A DNA stretch of 64,000 nt, from the NCBI RefSeq assembly GCF_017591425.1, contig NW_024464918.1, positions 27,060,001-27,124,000 on the forward strand, written 5' to 3'. The notes below the pieces were generated by a model, which was not told the origin of the DNA, made no database searches, and worked only from the letters and a program-made list of their open reading frames with translations. The DNA comes from Ochotona curzoniae. Taxonomy: Eukaryota > Chordata > Mammalia > Lagomorpha > Ochotonidae. This document shows, piece by piece, positions 33,655 through 44,984 of this stretch (within the stretch, counting starts at the first letter, position 1; the number at the start of each line of letters is the position of its first letter). Made by a program: the position numbers and the translations under genes.

Positions 33655-33930
33655 ATTCATTTATTTATTTGTTTGAGATTTGGAGAGAGAGGAGATAGTC
33701 CCATTGACTGCTCCCTTCTCAGCCCCCTGCTGGAGCCAGATCCTAGAACAGGGAACTCCATGCAGGTATCCCACATGGGGGGCAGGAGCCCCACTCCCTG
33801 AGCCGCAGGTGCTGCCTTCCAAGCTGTGCCTTAGTGGGAAGCTGGAGACAGAAGCCAGAGCCAAGTGCTCAGCTCCCGTACTCTTGCACGCGTTTTTATT
33901 GGCATCTTAATCATTAGGCCAAATGCTTTC
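33655..33930 (-). mobile_element. SINE-like element, divergent variant
   Basis: 'ttatttatttgtttgagatt' tail and a body with 'actccatgcaggtatcccac', 'gcctta' and 'tcttaatcattaggccaaat'. Related to CSINE but with a different middle; either an older branch or a rearranged copy. Confidence 0.6.
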
Positions 33931-34145
33931 TGCAGGTCCTAGTTTAGTTGCGGTGTTTTAAGTTGGTGAATCCAGCTTTATTAAGTAATGGTTGAGGTCC
34001 TAATATCTGCACAGATTCAAGTGTGTCATTGGCTTACATTTGGCATCTATGCTCACCTCTGAACTCACTGCCTTCACTAGTAAGTGTCCCCAATGCCCTT
34101 ATTCTATCCCTCCCTAGCCTCTCCTCCTAAGCAACAATAACCTGC

Positions 34146-34363
34146 CTTAAAAAAAAAAAAAGATTTATTTTATTTATTTGAAATTCAGAATTAAACAGAG
34201 AGCGGGAGGGAGAGATCTTCCATCCACTGATGTGTTCCCCAATTGGCTGCCACAGTGACCAGGGCTGTGCCAACCTAAAAGTAGGAGCCAGGAATTTCCT
34301 TGGGTCTCCCACATGGGTGCCAAGGCCCAAGGACTCAAGTCACCCTCCACTACCTTTCACAGG
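34146..34363 (-). mobile_element. CSINE, head missing, inside L1M
   Basis: 'aagatttattttatttattt', 'agatcttccatccactgatg', 'ccttgggtctcccacatggg'; stops in the body at 'cctttcacagg'. Confidence 0.85.
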
Positions 34364-35052
34364 TCTCGAAATAAGGTCGTTAACTCCTCTCAACTCCTTG
34401 CTCTTTTTAAAAATGCATGGCTACTGTAAGCCTCTGCATTTCCGCATACATTTCTGAATGAGCTTATCCGTTTCTGTGAAAACAAAAGAAAAACCCTAGC
34501 ATTGAATTTATGATCATCCCGGGGCAGAATCAACATCTTAACCGCATCCAATCGTCTCACCCACAAGTGCTATACGGTTTCTGTTTATTTATTTCTCCTT
34601 TAATTCCTCCCAGCAGCTTGTTAGAGTTCACACATGCAGATCTCACACTTCTTGACAGATTGATCATCCTCTTTTCCCATTTTTAGCATTTCCGTTTCAC
34701 TCTTTTGTTATAGTTTTCAGTTCTATGCTGAGATTCCCCCTTCTCGGCATTTAGCTTCTTGAATATTGTAATTATAGTTTATTTTCAAGTCCCTCTCTGG
34801 TACCTCAAGTACCTGGATCCCTGAGGACGCGCTTCTAAGACGGGATTTTTCTCTTGCTTTTTTTGGGTCCTGTTCTTGTGTTTCCACATTTCTGTCTTTC
34901 GCTGAACATCAGGCATAATAATCAGATACGGAAGACATCATCTGAGCTCCTGGCTGCGGCTGATTTTCCCTGCTTCCTGTCCAGGCTCGGGGGCAGCAGC
35001 CATGGCGAGTGCCACTCTTATCGGGAATTAAGGTGATCACAAACAGTACAAC

Positions 35053-35706
35053 CAGAGGCTGGTGCTGTGACTCAACAGGCTAATCCCCCACCTTTCAAGA
35101 ATCAGCATCCCATGGGCCCGGTGGCGCAGTGACCTAGCGGCTAAAGTCCTCGCCTTGAACGTGCCGAGGGTCCCATATGGGCACCAGTTCTCATCCCGGC
35201 AGCTCCACTTCCCATCCAGCTCCCTGCTTGTGGCCTGGGAAAGCAGTAGAGGACAGCCCAAAGCCTTGGGTCCCTGCACCCATGTGGGAGACCAGGAAGA
35301 AATTCCTGGTTCCTGACTTAGGATCGGCACAGCACCGGCCCTTGTGCTCACTTGGGGAGTGAATCATTGGATGAAAAATCTTCCTCTCTGTCTCTCCTCC
35401 TCTGTATATCAGACTTTGTAATAAAAATAAATAAATCTAAAAAAAAAAAATCAGCATCCCATTCAGGTGTCAGAATGTGCCCAGCAGCTCCACTTCCCAT
35501 CCAGCTCCCTGCTTGTGGCCTGGGAAAGAGGACAGCCCAAAGCCTTGGGACCCTGCACCTGCGTGGGAGACCCGGAAGATCCTGACCCCTGAGCCCTGGC
35601 CATTGTGAATTTTTGCGGAGTGAATCAACACAAGGAAGATCTTTCTCTGTGTCTCTACTTCTCTCTGTAAATATGCCTTTCCGGTAAAAATAAATAAATC
35701 TTAAAA
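35053..35706 (+). mobile_element. Older CSINE split by a younger one
   Basis: The head (35,053-35,113) starts 'gaggctggtgctgtgactca', an old-type head. The body resumes after 35,462 and ends in 'taaaaataaataaatctta' at about 35,700. The interruption is the SINE at 35,114. Confidence 0.92.
35114..35448 (+). mobile_element. Young pika-type CSINE nested in a SINE
   Basis: Starts 'gggcccggtggcgcagtgac' and keeps 'ctagcggctaaagtcctcgc'. Perfect 14-bp duplication 'aatcagcatcccat' at 35100-35113 and 35449-35462. A cleaner head and tail than most copies. Confidence 0.97.
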
Positions 35707-35839
35707 AGAGAAAGAAATTGTACAACCACAGACCAAGTGAGTTTCGTTCTGACTCCATTAGTCTAGGAGCCCTTTGCAAAGGCCGGGGAGAGCCAGGACA
35801 TAGAGGTAAGATTAGAACGTGCCATCTGAACTGCTCTTA

Positions 35840-36690
35840 CGGATCCGGCAGCGCTAAGTACGTTCCTTGTGGAGTGAGGCCATCCCATCCCCTGATGTGG
35901 AAGAGCTCTTCACCTGTGGGCACTGCAGCTGTGCACCTGACGTTGGTCCAGCCCTGGCAGTCCCGCCCCATTCTGCTTCCCCAGTCCCTGGCAACCACTG
36001 TGCGTGCTCCCTGCCACTGTGGCATGGTTTCACACAGTGGGAATACCCTGGCCAAAGTCACCTGTGTTGAAGCAGGTGTTGGACTGTCCCCATTGCTTAA
36101 GCTTGGCCAGCCTCTGTACGCTGCCATGCTATCCTCATCCCTTCGCCCTCTGGGGGGCCCTTGGCCGGCACCTGGGGACTGGCGTGGACAGCGCTGCCGT
36201 GTGCTTGGCTGTGCAGAGACACCGGGCTCCGGGCTTTGTCTCTCAGCCCCCAGAGGTTGGCCCAGTTCTCCACAGCCCTCAAGTGGCTCCTTTGGAGCTG
36301 GTGGATGGCCCCAAGAGGCAGAGCTGAGCCAAATAGCAGGACTTCCTCGGCGAGCGCCTCTTCTCTCTGGAATCCCGGAGCCTGGGAGCGCTCCAGCATC
36401 CCCGCCAGCATTTGTTTGTGTGATATTCCATCCAGCTTCCCTAATTGTTCCCAGCAGGATGGTGGGTCTGATGCGAACTAGTCCATCATCACTAGAAACA
36501 GATGTGTCAATATAATTTTAATTTGCATTTCACTTATTATGCATAAGGTTGAGCATCTTTTCTGATATTTAAATGGTGTTTGTATTGTCTTTGAAATTCT
36601 TTCCCCATTTTCTACTGGGCCTTTCTGCTCATTGATTTGGAGGCATCTGTTGCGTGGCCAGGAATTCAAGCATTTTTATCTTTTATCTAA
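35840..36690 (-). mobile_element. Old L1 3' region, antisense, decayed
   Basis: 'cccagtccctggcaaccact', 'gtttcacacagtgggaatac', then 'tttaatttgcatttcactta', 'aaggttgagcatcttttctg' and 'ttccccattttctactgggc' match the reverse complement of old L1 3' ends in order. The middle (36,130-36,400) is unfamiliar or too decayed. Confidence 0.6.
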
Positions 36691-36699
36691 AGCTGAAGC

Positions 36700-36800
36700 C
36701 TTGTAGGGCCAATTCTAATCTGTCTGATCTCAAGAGAAACACTTCCACCTCAGGGACTCAGCTTTTCTTTCTGTGAAATGGGTGAGAGGGGGAGATTTCA
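36700..36800 (+). mobile_element. Possible MIR remnant
   Basis: 'cctcagggactcagctttt' and 'tttctgtgaaatgggtgaga' match the MIR end (ctcagtttcctcatctgtaaaatggg) loosely. Confidence 0.5.
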
Positions 36801-37091
36801 CCCCATGCTCCGAGTGTCCACTGACCCACCCATCAGAGCGTGATGGATGCTTTTCATTGGTTCTAAAAACAAACAAACAGCAACAAAACCTCCTTCCGGC
36901 TGTCTCCCTCCTGCCTTGCCTGTGACGGGAACAGGAGCAGGGAGTTCCGTGCTTGACACCCAGAGCCACAGGACCACAGCACAGCTCTGAGCTCCCCGAC
37001 CTGCTGCCCTCACTGCCGCTCTCACTATGTCCACAGGACTTATAATCACGTCCGCGCTTGCAGCGTGGGCCCGCCTGTGGCTTTCCGGAAG
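36801..37091. other. Short unique stretch
   Basis: No repeat or gene recognised. Confidence 0.4.
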
Positions 37092-37392
37092 CCATATTTA
37101 ATTATTGAAAAGGCAGGGTGATGGGCAGACGTGGGGAAAGAAAGAAAAGATGGGGGAGAGAGAGAAAGAGATCTTCCATCTGTTGATTCATTCCCCAAAT
37201 GGCCACGACAGCCAGGGCTGGACCAAGCCAGAGCCAGGAGCTCCATCTGGATCTCACACACGAGTGGTAGGCATTCAAGTGCTCCCCTGGCACATTAGAA
37301 GGGAGCTAGACCAGAAGCAGAATTAATGGGACTCTAACTGGCACCCTGACAGGTAATGCTGGCCTCATAAAGTATTGACTTAACCCGCTGTG
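37092..37392 (-). mobile_element. CSINE, old-type
   Basis: 'atttaattattgaaaaggca', GA-rich run, 'ggagctccatctggatctca' and head 'cttaacccgctgtgtc' in reverse. Confidence 0.85.
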
Positions 37393-37409
37393 TCAAAAAA
37401 GTTGGTCTA

Positions 37410-37736
37410 GGGCCCGACGTGGTAGCCTAGCAGCTGAAGTCCTCGCCTTGCACACCCGGGATCCCATATGGGATGCAGCCTAACCCTGGCTGCTCCACTT
37501 CCCATCCAGCTCCCTGCTTGTGGCCTGGGAAAGCAGTCAAGGGCGACCCAAAGCCTTGGGACCCTGCATCCATGTGGAAGACCCGGAAGAAGCTCTTTGC
37601 TCCTGGCTTTGAATCAGCTCAGCTCTGCCCATTGTGGCCACTTGGGGAGTAAATCAATGGACAGAAGATCTTCCTCTCTGTCTTTCCTCCTCTCTGTGTA
37701 TCTGGCTTTCCAATAAAAATGAAATAAATCTTTGAA
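37410..37736 (+). mobile_element. CSINE, pika-type
   Basis: Head 'gggcccgacgtggtagccta', 'gtcctcgccttgcacacccg', tail 'ccaataaaaatgaaataaat'. Confidence 0.95.
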
Positions 37737-37894
37737 AGCAGTTGGCGTGGCTCACCAATTTTTTGTCATTTAAATACCCATCTTATCCTTGTCTTGAATA
37801 ATGTGGATGAAATCACAAATTTACTGCTTTGGGGTATTTTTTCCCCTAATATAAATAAACACACACACACAAAATCACTATAAAGTCTAAGATG

Positions 37895-38176
37895 GATTTG
37901 GTTGGGAGAACCTTTGGTCCAGTGGCTAAGCCACTGGCCGGGACACCGGCTCTCCACTGCTTGGGCTTTGAAGGCGGGCTCCAGCTCCTGGTCCCAGCTT
38001 CCTTACCGTGCCCCTTGGGAAGCAGTAGTGATGGCTCTAGTGACTGGGCCCCTGCCATCCACATGGGAGACCCCAGCTGAGTTCCTGGCTCCCGGCTGCT
38101 CAGGCCTTTCCAGCCAGCGCAAGCACCGGGGGATGAATCGGTGGATGGCGGCACTCTCTCATTCTCTTTCTGTGAT
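37895..38176 (+). mobile_element. Divergent CSINE-like element
   Basis: 'ggtccagtggctaagccact', 'ctccagctcctggtcccagc', 'gagttcctggctcccggctg' and 'gatgaatcggtggatggcgg'. The order matches CSINE but the head/body junction differs. Confidence 0.65.
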
Positions 38177-39704
38177 AACGAATTTGCAAGGGTGTTTGAA
38201 TAGCTCAGCATCCTTCAGGAGCAGCCGGCATAGGGACCACACACCTGATGACAGGTGTATCTGAGAATCGCAAGGCCTCCAGCCCTAGGACTGGGCATCC
38301 TGGCCCCAGCACTGCTCCAGCAAGCCTCATTACCACCCCAGCATGGCCAGCTGGTCCACGGTTTAGCCAGTTTGCCTGTCCGGTGGCTTTTGTGTAAAAA
38401 TGAGTCTCTCCTTTTGATGAAAGGTGGCCCAAGATGGCCTTCCAGACAGAAGGCAGCTGACCTCCGCACCACCTGAGGTTTCGGGAAAATTCCCCTCTAA
38501 ACGGCGTATGGTCTTTCTCCACCTTCCTGGGACGCTGGCTACTGTTTTCCTTTTTGGCCGGTCTCCCACTGGAGACAGTGGGAGCCTGAACATGAACAGG
38601 TAAGTCTGAGAGGACCACGCTATACGTGTGCGCCGAGGAGGTCTGCTGGCTTCTTTCAAGCCACTCTGGGGAAAGACGGCAACAGACCCCCGAGGCCCTC
38701 TCTTTGACGGCTGAGTACGAGTAGATGCAATTTTGACTCCTGACTCAACCTGCACAACTCACGCATCTATGTAGCTCATAATTGCCATGCCAGGCAGCAG
38801 GTGGCAACCATTTCTCATTTGTCTGGGGTGGGGCAGGCTCATCTCTCGCACATTATCACTCAGACCCACCCAGAGCTGCTTCTGTGTGGGGCCCAGGGCT
38901 GCCTGTGGGAGGCTGGGACCCCCCCCCCAGGACCACGCAGGCAGAGCTATGAGAGCCTTGGGGAACTTGGACTTGAGTATTTCTGCTCCAAGAGTTTGCA
39001 GCCAGATCTCTGACTGGATCACCAGCACTGAGTGCTCTGTTCTGTCCCTTCCAGAACTTTCTCCTCCCCTCATGAGCACCGTGGCCTCTCAGCACTCTCT
39101 GCCACGTTCCTGCCCGTAGATGGACGAGCCCATGGTGTCCACAGACCCAGGACACCTCAGAGTCCTGCACCTGTGTGCCATCAGTGGCATTACTGCTACA
39201 CCTGCCTTGCTGGCTGCAGGTGGCTCCCTTAGGGATGCCACAAGTGCTGGTCCTGAGAGGAGTACAGCTGCCTCTTTCCTGCTGGCCAGGTGCTATCGCC
39301 CGCCCGCCACCAAGAGCGGGAGTGGGGGGTGGCAGCTGCCAAGGGGTACATTTTCCCCTCAATGATGTGGCTCATGTCACACCCCATAGTTCATTGTGCC
39401 TGGGACAATGATGAACATAATTACTGAGGAGACAATGATACAACGGAGCCATGGGAAGCTCAGAATACACAGCTGCTGTTGTGACACAAGCAACTGTTTC
39501 CAGTCCGTTGTTTTGACCAGTAGACAGGGGACACTTTGAGATCCCAGTTGGAAGTGACAAGAGAATGGCAAGTGCAGAACTGGGCACTGGAGCCATTACT
39601 GTCCTGATCAAGTATCACCTACCACGTGGACAGCTGCAGGCGGGCAGGCTGCAAGCCAGGGCTCTGTGAGAGCCTTATGGGGCCACCAGGAAAATGTGGT
39701 CCCT
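38177..39704. other. Unique DNA
   Basis: 1.5 kb without recognised repeats. Open frames of up to 168 residues lie on both strands (for example 39,362-38,856 minus) with no family resemblance. Includes the SOX-motif cluster. Confidence 0.4.
39385..39520. promoter_or_regulatory. SOX-motif cluster
   Basis: CATTGT at 39392, ACAATG at 39405, ACAATG at 39432 and 'ccgttgttttg' near 39,506. The first two form a perfect inverted pair seven bases apart. It also contains 'cataattactg'. Motif density suggests a regulatory element; not proof. Confidence 0.3.
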
Positions 39705-39705
39705 T

Positions 39706-40054
39706 GGCCCTGGTGTGATGGCTCAATGGCTAAATCCTCACCTTGCAAGTTCTGGGTTACCATCTGGGTACAAATTTATGTCCCCACTGCTCTTGGTCCC
39801 ATTCAGTTCCCAGCCCTGGGGGCACAGGGCTGGCCTGGGAAAGCACTGGAAGACAGCCCAAAGCCTTGAGACCCTGCACCCATGTGGGGAGACCTGGAGG
39901 AGGTTCCTGGCTCCTGGTTTCAGATCAGCTCAGTTTCATTGTTGTGGCCATTTGGGGAGTGAACCAGCAGATGGATCTTTCTGTCTCTTCTCTCTGTAAA
40001 TCTGATCTGCCTTTCTAATAAAAATAAATCTTTAAAAAAAATGAAAGAGAGAAA
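39706..40054 (+). mobile_element. CSINE, with degenerate target duplication
   Basis: 'ggtgtgatggctcaatggct' head. Flanks 'aaaatgtggtccct' (39,691) and 'aaaatgcaggtccct' (40,055) look like a decayed duplication. Confidence 0.9.
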
Positions 40055-40069
40055 AAAAATGCAGGTCCC

Positions 40070-42092
40070 TCATGGGCTGCAGGTGCCACTGGGCCTGAGG
40101 CAGAGCAAAGCCTTCTCGCTGTGCTCTGTCACGCCCTGTGTGTCCCCATGGGGTACCCTGAGTCTAGCTGTGACTGCTGGGATTCAAGCAGCCTCAGTCT
40201 GTCGGAGGCCCTGATGGGGCACGGGCGGACATCGGTGGGCACAAGGGAGTCTGGAGGAGGCTTGGGAAAGCCAGCTTCCTCGTGCAGAACTGGTGATGTT
40301 CCAGAGGAGGGGGGGCCAGGTGAGGGGGTGTCCTCTTCCATCCCAGCTCCCAGCCCTTCCTGCTCCCTCCGGCCACCTCAACTGGACACGTCCCCCCTGC
40401 GGACACAGCTCCCCAAGCCCAGTGTTCCTGGGCGGCTTGTGCGCCTGCGCAGCCTGGGCGGGCTGGTTCCGCAGCCAGTGACTCAAATGCGGCTGTGGAG
40501 GCTGAGAAAGGAGACAGCCTAAGGGCGAGGAGCAGGGTGGGCGGGTGGGACACACACCAGGAGGAGACCTTCAGCGGGAGTCAGCTCAGCCACTGAGCCA
40601 CCTGCCAGACCCAGCCGTGAGTCAGGGGGTGGGTGTGGAACTCAGACTGGAAAGCAAGGCTGTCAGCAAGGTGGGGGAGGGAGAGCCACCCTGGAAAGGG
40701 CTCTCTTGACCTTGGCCTTGAAGGCAGCAAGTTCCTATCCACCCCAACAGTGGCCCCGGGGCAGAGGTGGGAGGGAAGGGCTTGGCCCAGGGTGATCTTA
40801 AGGATGGAGGCAGTGAATCCCTTGGCAGGCCTAGCACTGGGTGTGAGCGCAGCCTTCTTATTGGCCAGGTCTGGGGGCACAGGGCTGGAGCCCTGGGAAT
40901 GAGCAGGCCTTGGCCTGGCAGGAACTAGAACTTGGCAGGTGCATGGGAAGGGTGCAGTCTGTCACTGAGGCCACCTCAGGGCCAGATCCGGGGCAGGGTG
41001 GGCCAGGCCATCCTGTTCTCCTCGTGGTCCCTGAAATACCCAATCTGGAGTCAGGATCACAGAAACAGTAGCCTGGCTGCATCTGGGGTCTGGGGAGGGG
41101 TGCCTGGTGCCTTCGTGGCCACCTTTGGAAGAGGGCGATCCAGTTGCCAGAATTTGCAGGGGACTTTGGTTGATGCCCAGGAAGCAGGTAGGTAGTGCGC
41201 AGTCAAGAAAAGAGAAGCAGTGGCAGCCCTGGCTGTGTCCAGCATCCCTGGAGGGCCCGCAGTGGATCCCTGAAGCTGGCCCAGCTCTGGGGAGCAGACA
41301 CAGAGTCCCCGCTAGGCTCTGCGGCAGGACGGTGCCCCAGAGCACACACCTGTCAATTCCTCCATGCTCCAGGCAGAGCAACAAGCCCTGTGGAGGGAGG
41401 CCTGGTCCCGTCCCAGCCAGGAGACTCCAGAGCCTCCATCCTTCTCTAGTGGTTCCCCGTAAGGATGAAGGCATGCGACACAGCAGTCAGCTCACTGCCT
41501 CAGGGGGGAACCCACAACTGCTGAGGAACCCCACACTGAGCTTGAGATTGAAGCTAGCCCAGCAGAAGGCAGGCCCCAAAGAGAGAGAGAGAGAGAGACA
41601 CGGGGTCCTGAAAACTCCATTTGAATCCTAGATCCAGCTGAGCCTGAAGATCACCCTGGGACTTTTCAGTTTTGTTCCTTTTTTTTTTTTTCCCAAAGAC
41701 CAGTTGGAGTTGGAGTCCCTGCTGCTCAGAATCACAGACGACCTGGCCAGGAAGGGCAGCAGGATCCACGGAGACGGGCTCAGGGACCCCCAGGGCTGAG
41801 ATGAGAGGCAGCACGTATGTTGGCACACACGTGTATGAACATGTGCAAACTTTTAAAACTCTTGGTCCCAGTTAGCTGTGCTAAGGAGCCTAGGGAAGAA
41901 TGTTTTCATTTATAAGGGCCATAATTCCTGATCCGGGAGCTTTGTCTTGGAAGACACCCCGCCCAGCATCCCCCACTCCTGGCAGAACGCATGGGAACTA
42001 AAGGCCGAAGATGTTGACATTCGAGAGGGTCCCAGCCAGAGCCTCCTGTGCCACTGGGAAACCCTCGGTCTGCAGCTTCAATGTCTTCTGTT
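40070..42092. other. Unique GC-rich stretch
   Basis: 2 kb without SINEs. A (GA)n run lies at 41,580-41,598 and a T12 run near 41,680. An AT-rich patch at 41,870-41,935 ('ttttcatttataagggccat') could be a small conserved element. No exon supported. Confidence 0.4.
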
Positions 42093-42101
42093 TCCTGACT
42101 C

Positions 42102-42436
42102 CTTTTTTAAAAAAAGGATTTATTTATTTTTATGCAAAGTCATATATACACAGAGGAGGAGATACAGGAATATCTTATGTCCGATGGTTCACTCCCCAAG
42201 TGACCACAACGGCCGGTGCTGCGCCGATCCGAAGCTGGGAGCCAGGAACTTCCTCCAGGTCTCCCATGCAGGTGCAGAAACCTAAGACTTTGAGCCGTCC
42301 TCCTCAACTGCTTTCCCAGGCCACAAGCAGGGAGCTGAATGGGAAGCAAGGCTGCTGGGATTAGAACCGGTGCCCATATGGGATCCCAGTGCGCTCAAGG
42401 TGAGGACTTTAGCTGCTAGGCCATCTCCCCGGGCGC
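42102..42436 (-). mobile_element. CSINE, pika-type, 9-bp target duplication
   Basis: Flanked by 'tcctgactc' at 42093-42101 and 42437-42445. Full-length, head 'tgctaggccatctccccggg'. Confidence 0.94.
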
Positions 42437-42509
42437 TCCTGACTCTTGACTGCAAAGCAGTCTCTCGTAGTTTACATGCAGCCTGGCTTGGCTTTCAAAA
42501 TCAAGGGAG

Positions 42510-42823
42510 ATGGGTCAGTGCTGTGGCATAGAAAGCTAATTCTTCACCTATGGCATCACCTTATGGGAATAAGGCACTATTCAAGTCACTGCTGCTCCAC
42601 TTCTGATCCAGCTCCCTGTTAATGGCCTGGAGAGGCAGTGCAGGATGACCAAGGCCCATGAGGGAAACCTAGAAGTTTCTGACTCCATGGCCGTTGCAGC
42701 CATGTGGGGCGTGAGCCAGCAGATGGAAGAACTCTCTGTCTCTTTCCTTCTCTCTCTTTGTACCTCTGCCTTGCTAATAATAATAATAATAATGATCATG
42801 ATGATGAAATAAATCTTTAAAAG
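42510..42823 (+). mobile_element. CSINE, old-type, with (AAT)n tail
   Basis: Head 'tgggtcagtgctgtggcata'. The tail has expanded into (AAT)6 and GATGAT units before 'aaataaatctttaaaag'. Confidence 0.92.
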
Positions 42824-43689
42824 CTGGTATCTGCAGCTGTCACTGCAGGTCTTGACCCTGCCCCCGCCCGAGACACTTGCCTCTTTCTAGAACCACTGCA
42901 CTCCCTCTGCAACCTGGGTCCCCCAGTCCCTCTCCACTGGATCCCCTGGCTCACTTCCGAAGCCATTCACACCCACTCCTTGAAAGCCCGCACTTGTGTC
43001 TTCCCAGGGACCCAACCCAGCCTACTGGCTCGGCCTTCCACGCTCTCACTCATCCAGGCCTTTAACTCCACTGTTGCTGTGGAGCTTAAGAATTGGTTGA
43101 ACTCTGGATTCTTACACACAGACACATAGGCACACACATGCATGTTCATTCACAAATTCCCACACCCACACCTGCAGGTGTCTCTCTGCACACACACCCC
43201 GAGTGCTTCCCTGCGCGCCTACACGCTCCCACGGCCTCCCGTAATGCAGACTCACCTGCCTGATGAGGCAGGGACGGGGGTGGGGGCTTGTGATCTGCAC
43301 AAGGAGCTCCCACCCCCAGGGGGCAGGGTAGGAGGCATCCAGAACAGGTTATGGAAGAGTCTGAAGTGATGTGGTTGGGTATATCCCATGTGTACTTGAG
43401 TTCAAATCCAGAGAGGGGCCGGAAGTTGAAAGCGGAAAAGACTGAGAAGAGAGAAACCCCAAGAAGGGATTACAGCCCTGGGACACTGTTGATGTGTCCC
43501 TAGCACCTGCAGGCTCTGGCTGGCTCATCAGCCTCCAGGCGGTTGACAAACCTGCCTTCTATGGTGGCAAATGCCTGGCCAATGCTTATTTCCCTGTCTT
43601 CACATTCTGTTCCTGAGTAGTAAGATGCCAGTGCTTCCTGCTTTGTTACAAGATGTGCACCTTGGCAACACCGCTCTGAAAGCCCCACG
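42824..43689. other. Unique DNA with CA-rich tract
   Basis: C-rich start and a degenerate CACACA tract at 43,115-43,200; a CTCF-like motif at 43,313. No repeat family or exon. Confidence 0.4.
43313..43327 (+). promoter_or_regulatory. CTCF-like motif
   Basis: 'cccccagggggcagg' matches CCASYAGRGGGCRSY at 13 of 15 positions. Confidence 0.35.
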
Positions 43690-43806
43690 TACAGCATTTG
43701 TACAATCTTTACAACCCTGAGGGTGGTTGCCACCATGCCCATTTTATAGGTCAGGATACCGAGTCTTTGACTCACCCAGGTTGGCACAGCGAATGTGGCA
43801 GAACAG
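43690..43806 (-). mobile_element. MIR remnant
   Basis: 'atgcccattttataggtcag' and 'cccaggttggcacagcgaat' are the reverse complement of the MIR end and core (ccattttacagatgagg ... ccaaggtcacacagc). Confidence 0.75.
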
Positions 43807-43807
43807 T

Positions 43808-44068
43808 TGTTTTTTTTTTTTTTAAAAAGATTTATTTATTTGGAAGGCAGAGCAACAAAGAGAAAGATAGGAAAGAATCAAAGAAAGGGACAAATAGATC
43901 TCCCACCTACTGGTTCACCCCCCAAATAGCCAGGAGCTGGGGTCTCCATCCGGGGGTCTCCCGTGTGGGTGCAGGGGTCCCAGCACTCGGGCCTCCCTGG
44001 GGGCACGAGGAGGGAGCTGAGCCAGAAGGAGAGTAGCTGGGACTCGATACAGTTTGCAGGTGTCCTCG
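43808..44068 (-). mobile_element. CSINE, old-type
   Basis: 'aaaaagatttatttatttgg', 'ctggttcaccccccaaatag', 'gtctcccgtgtgggtgcagg'; ends in the body/head at 'gactcgatacagtttgcagg'. Confidence 0.88.
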
Positions 44069-44157
44069 GCGGCTGCTTCCTCCACGGTTCCAGACCACCA
44101 GCGCCAGCACCGCCGCTTGCAGCTCGGGTCTGCCAGCCAGTCACCTAATCTCACCCA

Positions 44158-44500
44158 CACAGAGGTAATTAATGCCTTGTACTTGAGAAATCTCAATTTA
44201 TTTCGCTGGAGTCCTTTGATTTTCCAAGGTGGCTACAAAATAACTTAGCTGTCTTTGAGCCAATAAAATGGTCTCCTATGTATGTGCCGAGACTTTGATG
44301 CTCTGGAGCTTCTCTTTCAAAATTCACTAAATGTGAGTTTCCAGCGGCTGGAAACCTGTTAGAGTCATCCTTCTGCCCCAGCGCCCAGAGGGGGGACGGA
44401 AAGGAAATGAAATCAAATCCAATTCGTGTTTTTGCTCTTGCCGTGTTTCAGATAAGCTCCTACCTGAGGCTAGACCAACATCAACAAAGGCCAGGGTTAA
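44158..44500. promoter_or_regulatory. Candidate conserved non-coding element
   Basis: TAATTAAT at 44,166, 'cctttgat' (TCF/LEF-like) at 44,213, 'caataaaatgg', then 'ggaaatgaaatcaaatccaa'. Non-repetitive and AT-rich in GC-rich surroundings. Confidence 0.35.
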
Positions 44501-44984
44501 GTGACCCAGCCGCTCTGCAGGGCTCATCACCCAACTCCCACGAGATGCTGGGCAGACCACGGTAGCCACAGCTTCGGGGCTGCTCCCCGTAAAGCTTAGG
44601 ATGGAACCTGGAACTCCGGAACTACCCGGGGTGAGGAGGGGAAGACCTCACTCTTGACTGATTTCTCACACGCTTCTGTTGCCCTCCTGGTGAAAAAGGA
44701 GCCCACCCTGAGAGCCCCAGTAGTCATTGAGATGAGACTTCTGCTGGAGCCTCAGGACTTTGCACCTGCTGTCTGGTGGGTGAGGCCAGCCGGCCGATCC
44801 AGAGGTGACCTCCTGTGTCCCTCATGTGCCTCTCTGCCAAGTTCCCATTTCCAATCTCCTCCTACCACGACTATTGTCCCCTGTACCTGGGCCTGGGGAC
44901 TTGTGAGCTGGAGCCAGACAATAGGAAACGGAAAGCAGTCACATACATGGGGAGAAAGAAAGAGGAGGGGAAAAAAAAAAAAAG

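Larger units (their letters stand above)
26850..35038 (-). mobile_element. Old L1M on the minus strand, multiply interrupted
   Basis: Fragments at 26,850-27,075, 27,369-27,721, 28,012-28,230, 28,730-29,024, 29,376-29,472, 31,418-31,767, 32,173-32,815, 33,307-33,650, 33,931-34,145 and 34,364-35,038 run from L1 3' end to 5' region in antisense order. Examples: 'caatttcacaaagtaa' region; 'aggtcttctttaatttctcc' (ORF2 C-terminal half); 'tcatttacatttaatgcaat' (ORF2 N-terminal, endonuclease side); 'ctttgtctttaattctcagt' and 'gaacatcaggcataataat' (5' part). The order fits one element or a nest of related ones. No intact reading frame remains. Confidence 0.6.

Noticed and set aside
35718..36515. 265-codon open frame on the plus strand
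   Set aside because: It lies over the antisense L1 remnant; no domain.
39120..39365. Possible exon starting with ATG at 39,120
   Set aside because: There is no credible splice context, no recognisable protein and equally long frames in other phases.
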